Shown piece after piece: positions 34,817-43,378 of a DNA stretch of 64,000 nucleotides. The notes under the pieces are model-generated. The model did not search any database and was not told where the DNA came from. It saw nothing but the letters and a program-made list of their open reading frames with translations. The position numbers were made by a program, and so were the translations under genes. The first letter of the stretch is position 1. Each line of letters opens with the position of its first letter. The DNA comes from G965233625 sp965233625 (GTDB lineage Bacteria; Planctomycetota; Planctomycetia; Pirellulales; Pirellulaceae), in NCBI GenBank assembly GCA_965233625.1, contig OZ247499.1:3224001-3288000 (forward strand). The letters are read 5' to 3'.

Positions 34817-36151
34817 ATGAATCTTAAGAATCGCAGCATTTCACGACGGACCATCCTACGCGGTTTCGGCGCCACGCTGGCGTTGCCCTATTTGGAGATT
34901 ATGGGCGGGCGGACCCTGGCGGCGGCCACCGGCGGCAAAGAACCTGCGCGGCTGGCCTGTTTTTATATTCCCGGCTGCATCAATCATTACAACTGGTACC
35001 CGGAAGAAACCGGCAGCGATTACACGCTGGCGCCTTCGCATCAGCCGCTGAAACATCATCGCGAGCGGTTCTCGGTCGTCACCGGGCTTTCGCACATCGA
35101 AGGCCGCATCAGTGGCCATCCGCACGCCTACAACTGGCTGACCGGTCACAATATCAACATCAACCCCGGCGCACATTCCAACACGATCTCGATGGATCAG
35201 GTTGCGGCGCGGCACCTGGGTCCGACGTATGTGCCTTCGCTTCAGCTTTCGCATAGCGACGGAACCGGAACCACCACACTCTCGCGGAACGCGCAGGGCG
35301 TAGACCTACCCGCCACAAAGAATTACCGCACCGTTTTCGAGCGGCTCTTTCCCCCTGCCGATAAGAAGCAGTTGAAAGACGCCCAGGCGCGTATTGAGCT
35401 AAATCGCAGCGTGCTGGATACCGCCACCGGCGATGTGAAATCGTTCCGCAACAAACTGGGCCGCATCGATCAGCAGCGGCTGGATCAGTACCTGACTTCT
35501 GTCCGCGAAGTCGAGCAACGTCTGGCGCAGCGCGAACAGATCGTCCAGCGCGGCCGCCCTAAGTTCGATGAAAAAGGTGTCCGGCTTGTACCTGCCGGTC
35601 CCAACCTGATGCGCGATCATATCGAACTGATGATCGACCTGATCGCACTCGCGTTCCAGACCGATATGACAAGAGTTGTCACCCAGAGCCTGGGCGGTGA
35701 AGGCGGCCCCAACTACGACGACTACAAAGACTGGGCGAAGAAGGCCGGCGCCCAGTTGCGCGGCGCCCACGACTTCCACCACAAGGGCTCCGGTAACCGC
35801 GGCGCTGATAACCCGGACACGAAGGTCATCGGCTACCGCGACGAGATGTTCTGCGCCAGCATCGCCCGCTTGATGGACAAACTGCATAACACGCAGGCAC
35901 AGAACGGCACGCTGCTTGACAACACGGTGCTATTGCTGGGCGGCTCGCAGATCAGCAGCCACTCGGGCGGCAACTTCCCGATGCTGCTTGCCGGCGGCAA
36001 CAAGCTGGGCTTCAAACACGGTCAGCATGTGAAGTGGAAGTCCAACCAGAAGTCCGCCTCCGATCTGTACCTCACCATCCTGCAACGACTCGGCTGCCCG
36101 GTGAAGCAGTTCAAAGAGAGCCAGGGCGTGCTGGACGAACTGCTTGTCTGA
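34817..36151 (+). CDS. DUF1552 family protein
   Basis: A 444-residue partner of DUF1592 proteins. The N-terminus (SISRRTILRGFGATLALPYL, residues 8-27) has a twin-arginine (RR) followed by a hydrophobic stretch, so it is probably exported by the Tat route and folded before export, perhaps with a cofactor. The body has GCINHYNWYPEETG, TGLSHIEGRISGHPHAYNWL and a C-terminal NTVLLLGGSQISSHSGGNFP segment, which are DUF1552 hallmarks resembling a sulfatase/alkaline-phosphatase-type fold. The function is unknown. It closes the WD40-DUF1592-DUF1552 run and is convergent with the sigma factor gene that follows. Confidence 0.95.
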   Translation: MNLKNRSISRRTILRGFGATLALPYLEIMGGRTLAAATGGKEPARLACFYIPGCINHYNWYPEETGSDYTLAPSHQPLKHHRERFSVVTGLSHIEGRISGHPHAYNWLTGHNININPGAHSNTISMDQVAARHLGPTYVPSLQLSHSDGTGTTTLSRNAQGVDLPATKNYRTVFERLFPPADKKQLKDAQARIELNRSVLDTATGDVKSFRNKLGRIDQQRLDQYLTSVREVEQRLAQREQIVQRGRPKFDEKGVRLVPAGPNLMRDHIELMIDLIALAFQTDMTRVVTQSLGGEGGPNYDDYKDWAKKAGAQLRGAHDFHHKGSGNRGADNPDTKVIGYRDEMFCASIARLMDKLHNTQAQNGTLLDNTVLLLGGSQISSHSGGNFPMLLAGGNKLGFKHGQHVKWKSNQKSASDLYLTILQRLGCPVKQFKESQGVLDELLV

Positions 36152-36160
36152 TCGCACCGG

Positions 36161-36778
36161 CTAGCTAGGCTCGTTCAGCATTTCGCGCAACCGTCTTACC
36201 GCCCGCAGGTATCGCATGCTGGCGGCAGGTTCTGAGAGGTTGAGCGCTTGCGCAATTTCCTGATTCGATAGCTGCTCAAAGTGCCGCATTTCGATGATTT
36301 CACGATCCTGATCGGCCAGCTTCGAGATCACGCCTTCCACCAGTTCGCAGATCTCCTGCTGCGTGGCGGCGGCAGCGGGAGTGATCTCGCGGTCGTAAAT
36401 CTGGGCTGCCAGATTCATGGTGGACTCGTCAGCAGTGCGGGCGACCATTGCCTGCTCGCGGTCCACACTTCTGCGGGCCGAAGCGCGGTGGCGACGGTGA
36501 GCGTCGATAATGCGGTCGCGGGCGATCTGCCGTAGCCACAGGCGGAACGACATCACCGGGTTATCCAGGTAGACCTGCAAACGGCGGCTGGCTTCGACCA
36601 GCACCTCCTGCACGACGTCGCTGACATCGACGCGGCGCTGAATCTTCTGATCTAAACGGCGTTGCACCATCCGCCGCAGCGCATCGCGATGACGCTCCAT
36701 CAGGTGATTGATCGCCTGATCATCCCCCTTCTTGGCGCCCGTCAGCAGCTCTTGCGTTTTTTCATTTTCTGGCCACAT
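36161..36778 (-). CDS. ECF-like RNA polymerase sigma factor (planctomycete type)
   Basis: About 205 residues from Met at 36778 (MWPENEKTQELL), chosen because planctomycete sigma factors of this group start MWP-(D/E)-x-E-x-T-Q; the frame is open to 36883 and an ATG at 36796 also exists. Region 2: DALRRMVQRRLDQKIQRRVD, DVVQEVLVEASRRLQVYLDN, FRLWLRQIARDRIIDAHRRH (-10 binding and melting). Region 4: DREIIEMRHFEQLSNQEIAQ with a helix-turn-helix. The overall pattern differs from the sigma factor at 10399 and lacks a linked anti-sigma gene. The gene ends 9 bases from the end of the convergent DUF1552 gene. Confidence 0.93.
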   Translation of the reverse strand: MWPENEKTQELLTGAKKGDDQAINHLMERHRDALRRMVQRRLDQKIQRRVDVSDVVQEVLVEASRRLQVYLDNPVMSFRLWLRQIARDRIIDAHRRHRASARRSVDREQAMVARTADESTMNLAAQIYDREITPAAAATQQEICELVEGVISKLADQDREIIEMRHFEQLSNQEIAQALNLSEPAASMRYLRAVRRLREMLNEPS

Positions 36779-36894
36779 AACTCTATTATCGCCCATTCCA
36801 CGCTCATGGTGAATGGGGAATCGGCCGCAGTTGGGCAATTCCGCCCGTTTTCTAGAAACCGGGGACGCATCCAACCCGAACATGCTTGAACAAA

Positions 36895-37401
36895 CTACAT
36901 GTAATCGTAGTAGTCTGTAATGTCCGGCTCTCGAGAATCATCGAATCCGTCCGCCAGCAGATCCTTTGAAGTTACGACCTGCGGCCGGTTTCCAAAAATT
37001 GCAAGAAACAGCGTCTCAAGCATCTCATAGTGGGCGGTCATGCTTTCACGGTTTGCATCGTGGATCGTTGCGCTGGCTTGCTCAATCGGATGGTTGATTT
37101 CCGGGCGTTCTCGCAACTTTCTATGAAGAAGCCCGGCCTCAAGATAATTTGACCAGGGGCTCGAGACCCGCAGCAGGGACCGGACGGTACTTTCGAATAG
37201 CATCCATAGGATCTTCTGATCAAAGCTCAGCGTGTGGTAAGACATTTCGACGTCAAACCGCGTTTCAAGCACTTTCAGCAACGATCCGTAGTATTCGAGA
37301 AAATCTGAATGTACAAAGTCTTTCCTGCAGGTGTAGATGTATGCCTCTATCAGAACCCGCGAAGTGTAGGGCCGATCAAGTTTCTTATCGAAGTGACTCA
37401 T
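36895..37401 (-). CDS. Hypothetical protein, helical, possibly transferred
   Basis: A 168-residue protein that I do not recognise. It has no signal peptide or membrane helix; it is mostly alpha-helical and rich in Leu and charged residues, with HSDFLEYYGSLLKVLETRFD in the middle and an acidic end (DDSREPDITDYYDYM). The sequence looks more A/T-rich than its neighbours, which could mean recent acquisition. It sits between the sigma factor gene (36161-36778) and the start of the secreted protein at 37591, with the gap at 37402-37590 likely holding promoters. Confidence 0.6.
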   Translation of the reverse strand: MSHFDKKLDRPYTSRVLIEAYIYTCRKDFVHSDFLEYYGSLLKVLETRFDVEMSYHTLSFDQKILWMLFESTVRSLLRVSSPWSNYLEAGLLHRKLRERPEINHPIEQASATIHDANRESMTAHYEMLETLFLAIFGNRPQVVTSKDLLADGFDDSREPDITDYYDYM

Positions 37402-37590
37402 AATTCCTACACGTAAACGCGAGTTGAGATGACCCTTGCGACTACATTCAGTTCTTGCCGCGGGCAGTTTTTAGGATGTTGCAGCCACAAATGTGAACTC
37501 GACTATAGAGCTCGATGGCTACGTCGTGGTTCACTCAGAATGTAAAATGCAGGTTCACTGGAATTAACTCCTCATCCTTTGGATTCGATA

Positions 37591-39981
37591 ATGTTGCGTT
37601 GTTCCCCGGTCGCAGTTTTCATAGCGCTGATTTGTACGCATTCCGCATTAGCAGAAAAACCCACAACGGACCCTGCAGAACTTGCGTTGCAGTTGCTGCG
37701 CGCCAAGCCTGTCGTCACGGGTAACAGCGAAGTGGACAAGAAGTTACGCGCGTGGCATGCGGACGGAACCGCGGCGGGCAATGTGGGCGATTTTTATGAC
37801 AACCGCGATGGCGGGCATTCGCAACTGCGGACGGCGCCTTATCCGCAGTTGCAGGAAATTGAATATACGGAGGCGGAAGTCGCGGCTCGGAAGCATTACG
37901 CCGCAGCCACGCGAGTGCTGCCTGGCGTGGTGTTTGGCAACTCTTCTACTTCGGCGCCGGCGCTGCGTGGCGGTAGCAACATCAGGCAGCTTTATGCTTC
38001 GCCGGGTGGTCTGGCGTTGCTGCAAAAACAGTATCGCGGAAACAACCTTTACATCTATCCAGAGCATCGCGATCACGATCCGGGCCAGTTTGGACCAGGC
38101 ATCTATGGCGGCGATGGCTACGGTGACCTGTTCCCGGTCAATACGCCTTACCTGATCGCGTCGCAGGGTTCGTCCGGCTCTGACCAGCCGTTCATGAAAG
38201 CGCTGCCCTATGTACTGGCGGCATTTCGCCCAGACGTCAAACAGAAGCTGAAAGAAAAAGGGCTGCTGATGCCCACCGTGCAGATGCTGCTGCGACGGAC
38301 AGCTAGAAATGTGAAAGACGAAGTCAGTTACCTTTCGGGCACGGCGCACCCCGTCGTGTTTGAAGGTAAGAACGTAGATGTCGCCGCGATGGTGACCATG
38401 GCCCACAGCATCACGCTGGAGAATCTGCCGCCGCTCGCACAAATTAAGGTCACCGCCGAGTCACCGATTCCGCAGCCGATGGCCGCGTACTTCGACCCGG
38501 CTAGTGAAAAGCTTGCGGACCTGCCTGAAGTGGTCGCCCGCGTCTGGCGGGGGCGGCAGTTGAAGCGGGAACTGACCATCAGCGCGAAAGATAGTTTTGA
38601 CTTAAACGACAAGCCCCTGACTTATCACTGGGTTTTGCTGCAAGGCGATCCAGACCGGGTGAAGCTCCAACCCGTCAACAAGGGCGAAAGTGCGAAGATC
38701 AGCGTGCAGCATCATCCACGCGGCGCCATGACAACGCCTGCGGGTCTCGCGTCAAACCGGGTGGATATCGGCGTCTTGGTCTCGAATGGCAGCTACTATT
38801 CGCCGCCGGCGTTCATCACTTTTCTGATGCTCAACAATGAATTGCGTACCTACGAAGACGGACGTCTGATCGACATTGGCTATGGCGCCAGTCAGGCGGT
38901 GCTTTCTCCTGAGAGCCATCAGAAGCTGCTTGAGGCGGCGGCGGAAGACGCCAAGGTCCGCAAGCTGCTGGGCCTGGATGAAAGTCATGTGACCGCGCTG
39001 AAGGTGCTGACGAACACGGCCAAGTCTCAAGAAGCAAAGATTGCAGCGCTGCGCGAAGCCAAGCAGAAACGCGACCAGGAACTATCAGCAGCGACAGAAG
39101 CATTCAACAATGCGGAGAAAGCCCTGCAAGCTGCCAGAGCGCAGACCCCCGCGCTGGTGGAGGTGCTTGAGCAGAAGGTCAAAGAAACAAAAGACAAACG
39201 GAAGCGGGCGGAACTGGCGGCATATAACGCGTACCAGGAGGTGAGAAACGCTCAAGCGGCGATGACCCGTTTGCTAGACGCCCCCCGGCAACTGCCCGGC
39301 GGTTCGATCCGCGACTGTTTCGGCAAACTACTGCGTGAAAGGGTGGCCGACATATCGCAGCTTGAGAAGCAGCGCGATGCCTACAACCAGGCGATTCAGG
39401 CAGCGCCCGCAAACACGCAACGCCGCCTGCGGTTCATCGCCGTGCAACTCGCGCAGACGGGCATCGTGGCGCCCAGCGATGCAGGAGAAACGCCTGGGGT
39501 TCCCACTTTCACACCCTTGGCAAAGGACGAAGGCCCGCTGACGAAACTCACGCGTTACGAACGGTCGATGATCGAGTGGTACAACGCCGAACTAATCGCC
39601 AACATCCTGCTGCCCGGACTGGTCCGCGCGGTGTTTCACGAGCGTTACGTGGACCCGCGGTTGACCATCACCAAAACCTGGCGCGACGTCTGCCACTACA
39701 CCAGCGACGGCGCCTTCGACGGCTACACTCGCCACTATCAAGGCAAGAAGTACCGCATCGGACCGCAGGGCGCGCTCTACGATGAACTGACCACAACCCG
39801 CCCCGCCACCGCCCGCGTACTGAACTACGCAGTCAACCGCAACGAGCGATCACGCAACGGTTCGCCGGAGATGACCTTCAAACCGGGCGCCCGCGTTAAC
39901 ATCAAGTACGACAGCCCGGAAGATCGCAGCGGTAAGGTGGAGCCACAAAACGAAGCTGAAGAACCCAAAGAACCAGAGTAG
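37591..39981 (+). CDS. Large secreted protein of unknown function with coiled coil
   Basis: A 796-residue protein from ATG at 37591; a TTG at 37579 would add MDSI. Residues 1-21 are a signal peptide (ALICTHSALA-EKP). The first 450 residues form a globular, beta-rich domain with ANTPYLIASQG-like loops and a segment resembling a cadherin- or Ig-type beta sandwich (ELTISAKDSFDLNDKPLTYH). Residues about 475-570 form a coiled coil (KSQEAKIAALREAKQKRDQE and following). The C-terminal part (WYNAELIANILLPGLVRAVF; DGAFDGYTRHYQGKKYRIGP) is unfamiliar. I cannot name a family. The gene ends just before repeat copy 2 and is convergent with the zinc-ribbon gene. Confidence 0.8.
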   Translation: MLRCSPVAVFIALICTHSALAEKPTTDPAELALQLLRAKPVVTGNSEVDKKLRAWHADGTAAGNVGDFYDNRDGGHSQLRTAPYPQLQEIEYTEAEVAARKHYAAATRVLPGVVFGNSSTSAPALRGGSNIRQLYASPGGLALLQKQYRGNNLYIYPEHRDHDPGQFGPGIYGGDGYGDLFPVNTPYLIASQGSSGSDQPFMKALPYVLAAFRPDVKQKLKEKGLLMPTVQMLLRRTARNVKDEVSYLSGTAHPVVFEGKNVDVAAMVTMAHSITLENLPPLAQIKVTAESPIPQPMAAYFDPASEKLADLPEVVARVWRGRQLKRELTISAKDSFDLNDKPLTYHWVLLQGDPDRVKLQPVNKGESAKISVQHHPRGAMTTPAGLASNRVDIGVLVSNGSYYSPPAFITFLMLNNELRTYEDGRLIDIGYGASQAVLSPESHQKLLEAAAEDAKVRKLLGLDESHVTALKVLTNTAKSQEAKIAALREAKQKRDQELSAATEAFNNAEKALQAARAQTPALVEVLEQKVKETKDKRKRAELAAYNAYQEVRNAQAAMTRLLDAPRQLPGGSIRDCFGKLLRERVADISQLEKQRDAYNQAIQAAPANTQRRLRFIAVQLAQTGIVAPSDAGETPGVPTFTPLAKDEGPLTKLTRYERSMIEWYNAELIANILLPGLVRAVFHERYVDPRLTITKTWRDVCHYTSDGAFDGYTRHYQGKKYRIGPQGALYDELTTTRPATARVLNYAVNRNERSRNGSPEMTFKPGARVNIKYDSPEDRSGKVEPQNEAEEPKEPE

Positions 39982-39983
39982 CC

Positions 39984-40054
39984 GTAGGTCAGGCGCCTGC
40001 CTGACGGTGTTCCGGATTCTACCTCAAACGACGTCAGGCAGGCGCCTGACCTAC
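39984..40054 (-). repeat. Dispersed palindromic repeat, copy 2
   Basis: Perfect 22-base inverted arms, GTAGGTCAGGCGCCTGCCTGAC at 39984-40005 (written here as its two halves GTAGGTCAGGC and GCCTGCCTGAC) and its reverse complement at 40033-40054, enclose a 27-base loop. Read on the minus strand, the loop matches the start of the copy 1 loop (CG-TTGAGGT-GA), so this copy lies in reverse orientation. It fills the space between convergent genes ending at 39981 and 40068 and could act as a bidirectional terminator. Confidence 0.85.
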
Positions 40055-40067
40055 ATGTTTTCAGCAA

Positions 40068-40418
40068 CTACATGTTGTCCAGCACAATCATGCTGATGAT
40101 GCAGAAGCCTGCCAGGAAGACGAGCACGGCGACGATGCAGCCGATGGCCAGGTAGTTGAAGCCCTGGGAACCGCGGCAATCGACGCAGAACTGTTCCATG
40201 TCCCCGCTGCCGAAGATGAAGAACAGCGGTGTGAAGTTGCGGTCAACATGCTGTGTGCAACTGGGCCGGCCACAGCCGTGGCACTTGAGATTAGCCGGGC
40301 GCTGGCAGTTGTAGCACACGCCCTGGCTGCCTGCCTGTATGGCGGAATAGCCGCATTGGCAGGTGGCTCCCTGCGAATACAAAACGGCGCCGCACCGGGG
40401 ACAGTTAAGCGTTGACAT
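40068..40418 (-). CDS. Zinc-ribbon protein with C-terminal membrane helix
   Basis: About 116 residues from Met at 40418 (MSTLNCPRCGAVLYS); the frame is open to 40454. The first 75 residues contain several Cys pairs: CPRCGAVLY and CQCGYSA, then CYNCQRPANLKCHGCGRPSC with a His, resembling double zinc ribbons or a B-box-like zinc domain, and a final CVDCRG. One membrane helix closes the protein (YLAIGCIVAVLVFLAGFCII). It is probably a tail-anchored zinc-binding protein. Function unknown. It is third in a row with the DksA/TraR-type gene and the cyclotransferase gene upstream on the same strand. Confidence 0.75.
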   Translation of the reverse strand: MSTLNCPRCGAVLYSQGATCQCGYSAIQAGSQGVCYNCQRPANLKCHGCGRPSCTQHVDRNFTPLFFIFGSGDMEQFCVDCRGSQGFNYLAIGCIVAVLVFLAGFCIISMIVLDNM

Positions 40419-40534
40419 AGATGGGTTTCCAGTGTCCTTTTCAGGTGCAATCACATTGCCCGTATGTTAGCCGCGGGAGCCAGCCATTTTCAAGCAGCAG
40501 CATAAGCAGTTGCGAATTTCCGCACCGGCAGGTT

Positions 40535-41002
40535 CTACCGGCAACCGCTGCTGCATTGCATCTTGTACTGGGCCAGACCGCGGCGGGTTGTCTGACGCAT
40601 GTTCATCACGCTGCCGCACTTGGGGCAGAATTCGCGGTCGTCGCTTTCCTGGCCGTTGTCGCTCGCCTGCTGACAGGCGACACAAAGGGTGGAATCAGGA
40701 AACGCCTCCAGCCGCTCGGCCGGGATGATTTTCTGGCAACGGTTGCACTTCCGCGCCATGCCCCATTCTTCATCGTCAATTTCCGCGACGCCAAACTTCA
40801 GCCCGCTGCGATCACATTCCTCGCAGGGAAAGCCCGTCGCCAGATCGCGGAACAGCTCGGCGGCAATTGGCCAATCCACATCCGCCGACCGCTTCAACCG
40901 CTTTGCATCGATCAGCCGCGTCATCACTTCGTACGGTTCCAGCAGCTCCTGATGGTCGCAGTGCGGGCAACGTAGCTCGTAGGTTTCGGCCGGTAGTGAC
41001 AT
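40535..41002 (-). CDS. Zinc-finger protein with DksA/TraR-type C4 motif
   Basis: About 155 residues from Met at 41002 (MSLPAETYELRCPHC); the frame is open to 41062, which would overlap the upstream gene. Three metal-binding clusters are seen: CPHCDHQELL near the start, GFPCEECDRSGLKFG in the middle, and CNRCQKIIPAERLEAFPDST-LCVACQQ, which closely fits the DksA/TraR C4 zinc finger. A final CPKCGSVMNMRQTTR and CSSGC add a fourth ribbon. The protein probably binds RNA polymerase or nucleic acid, or is a structural zinc protein; the role is not known. No membrane segment. Confidence 0.75.
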   Translation of the reverse strand: MSLPAETYELRCPHCDHQELLEPYEVMTRLIDAKRLKRSADVDWPIAAELFRDLATGFPCEECDRSGLKFGVAEIDDEEWGMARKCNRCQKIIPAERLEAFPDSTLCVACQQASDNGQESDDREFCPKCGSVMNMRQTTRRGLAQYKMQCSSGCR

Positions 41003-41027
41003 CTTGAGACCATGTGAGTTGAAAGAA

Positions 41028-41660
41028 TTATTTGCGGGAGGAGTCCGGGTAACCGTCAGCATTGCGGCTGTTAGAAACGGTCACGCGCGGCCAGTGGGCA
41101 TAGCGTTGCAGCAGTTGCTGCCAGTCGTCCGTGAATGCGGTTGTGCCCAGTTCGTTATCGATGCGTTCATGGGCTTTGCGGATCGTGCGTTCGTAATCTT
41201 CGCCAAAGGCTGTCCGCTTATCGTAGTCTTCCCAGCGGTGCTGCTGAAGGCACTCGAAGGTAAGAACCGCAAGCTCCGGCCGCAGCGTATAGGTTGCTCC
41301 GGCGGGCAATTGCACGTTCGCCGTGACGTCTATGCACCGGTACAGCACCTCGCGTTGTTTCAGCTTGCGAAGCTGCTGATCGTCCACCGTTAGTAACACG
41401 CCATACGCCGTAGCGCCGGGTACTGGCCGGACGTTCATATAAGCGACAAACTCCGGGGCGTCGCCGGTCTGCGTTGTAAACGGTCTGCTGTTGGGTGAGA
41501 TGGCGGAGAAGCTGCGCTGGTAGCCATTTAGCAGTGCGGGGAGCAATGGATATTCGTCAAGATTGTAATCGATCGTCTCGGCAACGCTGGCAGGCTCCAT
41601 TAAGGACCCATAGCCAAATACATACGACAGGTGATCTGACGCTTCTGGAACTTCCGTCAT
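41028..41660 (-). CDS. Gamma-glutamylcyclotransferase-fold protein
   Basis: About 210 residues, starting at Met 41660 (MTEVPEASDHL), which is preceded by a good GGGAGAAG site 4 bases upstream. The motif YVFGYGSLMEP at the start is the hallmark of the gamma-glutamylcyclotransferase (GGCT/AIG2-like) fold. A segment VPGATAYGVLLTVDDQQLRK and the Glu in KQREVLYRCIDV fit the catalytic Glu position. Members release 5-oxoproline from gamma-glutamyl compounds or cleave gamma-glutamylamines; the substrate here is unknown. The gene is first of a three-gene leftward run with two zinc-ribbon genes. Confidence 0.85.
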   Translation of the reverse strand: MTEVPEASDHLSYVFGYGSLMEPASVAETIDYNLDEYPLLPALLNGYQRSFSAISPNSRPFTTQTGDAPEFVAYMNVRPVPGATAYGVLLTVDDQQLRKLKQREVLYRCIDVTANVQLPAGATYTLRPELAVLTFECLQQHRWEDYDKRTAFGEDYERTIRKAHERIDNELGTTAFTDDWQQLLQRYAHWPRVTVSNSRNADGYPDSSRK

Positions 41661-41773
41661 GATTCTTCTCCCGGAAAACCGCCACAACGTGCTTCATGCT
41701 TTATAATCATGGCGGATACACCTCAATCATGCGACGGTTAACAACGTCCGATCAACTCCCAGGAGCCGGGTTT

Positions 41774-43336
41774 ATGAAGCGTTCTGTTCCCGCCATCAGT
41801 TCAATAATCTGTCTGTTCGCCCTGTTGTGCACAACCACGGCGAGGGCCGATGTGAAGCTGCCCAAAGCGCTGGGCGATCACATGGTGCTGCAACAGAAGT
41901 CGCCTGTCACCATCTGGGGCTGGGCCGATCCGGGTGAGAAGATCGCAGTGCTTTTCGCCGGCGCCAAGGCAACAGCCGTCGCCGGTAAAGATGGCGCCTG
42001 GGAAACGCAGGTACAGCCTCCTGCAGCGGGCGGACCTTACAACCTGGTGATTGAGGGGAAGAACCGCATTGAGCTGAAAGATGTGCTGGTGGGCGAAGTC
42101 TGGATCTGTTCTGGCCAGTCCAACATGGCCTGGACGGTATCCAGAGCACTGAACCCGGAACAGGAAATCGCGGCCGCCAAGTTTCCCAAGATCCGGCTGC
42201 TAACGGTCGAACGCAGAACCGCCCGCACGCCGCAGGCGGATCTGATCGCCGCCAGTGGTTGGCGACCTTGCACGCCGGAGACGGTGAAGGATTTCTCCGC
42301 AGCCGGTTATTTCTTCGGCCGTAAACTGCACCAGGAACTGAATGTCCCCATCGGTCTCGTAAACACGTCGTGGGGCGGCACCCGCGCGGAAGCGTGGACC
42401 AGTATGGAAATGCTGGAGAAAAAGCCTTCGCTTAAACCCATTCTCTCCACCTGGGAGCAGCGGAGCAAAGAGTACGACCCCGCCACGGCGAAGAAGCGGT
42501 ATCAAGCAGCCCTCATGCGTTGGCAGGCCGCAGCAGAAAAAGCCAAAGCCGCCGGGCGCCGTCCACCGCGTCGTCCCGCTCTGCAGGGGCCGCCGGCCGA
42601 TGATAGGCACCATCCCGCGAATCTTTACAACGCGATGATCCACCCGTTTACGCCGATGCGTATCCGCGGCGCGATCTGGTATCAGGGGGAAGCCAATACC
42701 GGCCGCGCGGATCAGTACCGCACACTCTTCCCGGCGATGATTACCGACTGGCGCGCGAAGTGGCAGCAGGGCGATTTCCCGTTCCTGTTCGCACAACTGG
42801 CGCCCTTTCGCTACGGCAACAGACACCCGGAATCTGAAGCTGAGTTGTGGGATTCGCAATTCAAGACACTGTCGCTACCGAACACCGGCATGGCCGTGCT
42901 GACCGACATTGGCAACACTCAGAACATCCATCCGGCCAACAAACAGGAAGTCGGCCGCCGGCTGGCTCTGTGGGCGCTGGCGAACACGTATGACCAGGAG
43001 CTTGTTTACTCCGGCCCGCTGTACAAAAGCATGAAGGTCGAAGGCGATAAAATCCGGCTGATGTTCAACCACACAGGCGGCGGCCTGATGGCCAAAGATG
43101 GCGATCTGACCTACTTCACCATCGCCGGCAAAGATCAGAAGTTCGTTCCGGCTAAGGCCGTGATCGACGGCGACACCGTTGTGGTCAGCAGTGACGAAGT
43201 TAAACAACCCGTCGCCGTCCGCTTCGGCTGGACCGACACAGCAGAGCCGAATTTCTTTAACAAATCCGGTCTGCCTGCTTCGCCCTTCCGCACCGACGAT
43301 TTCAAACTACGCACCGCTGGCAGCACCACGCCGTAA
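41774..43336 (+). CDS. Sialate O-acetylesterase-like exported hydrolase
   Basis: About 520 residues from ATG at 41774 (MKRSVPAISS), preceded by CAGGAG at a suitable distance. A signal peptide precedes ARADVKLPKALGDHM. The SASA/SGNH-hydrolase fold is supported by the catalytic Ser in WICSGQSNMAWTV (block I), INTSWGGT-like LVNTSWGGTRAEAW (block II), RIRGAIWYQGEANTGRADQY (block III), and the Asp-His of LTDIGNTQNIHPANKQEVGR. This family removes acetyl esters from sialic acids or other polysaccharides and is common in planctomycetes, which degrade complex glycans. A methyltransferase-like gene follows after 42 bases on the same strand. Confidence 0.93.
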   Translation: MKRSVPAISSIICLFALLCTTTARADVKLPKALGDHMVLQQKSPVTIWGWADPGEKIAVLFAGAKATAVAGKDGAWETQVQPPAAGGPYNLVIEGKNRIELKDVLVGEVWICSGQSNMAWTVSRALNPEQEIAAAKFPKIRLLTVERRTARTPQADLIAASGWRPCTPETVKDFSAAGYFFGRKLHQELNVPIGLVNTSWGGTRAEAWTSMEMLEKKPSLKPILSTWEQRSKEYDPATAKKRYQAALMRWQAAAEKAKAAGRRPPRRPALQGPPADDRHHPANLYNAMIHPFTPMRIRGAIWYQGEANTGRADQYRTLFPAMITDWRAKWQQGDFPFLFAQLAPFRYGNRHPESEAELWDSQFKTLSLPNTGMAVLTDIGNTQNIHPANKQEVGRRLALWALANTYDQELVYSGPLYKSMKVEGDKIRLMFNHTGGGLMAKDGDLTYFTIAGKDQKFVPAKAVIDGDTVVVSSDEVKQPVAVRFGWTDTAEPNFFNKSGLPASPFRTDDFKLRTAGSTTP

Positions 43337-43378
43337 GGACTAGAGCAACTGCCGGTGGCCACTTTATAAGGAAACACG

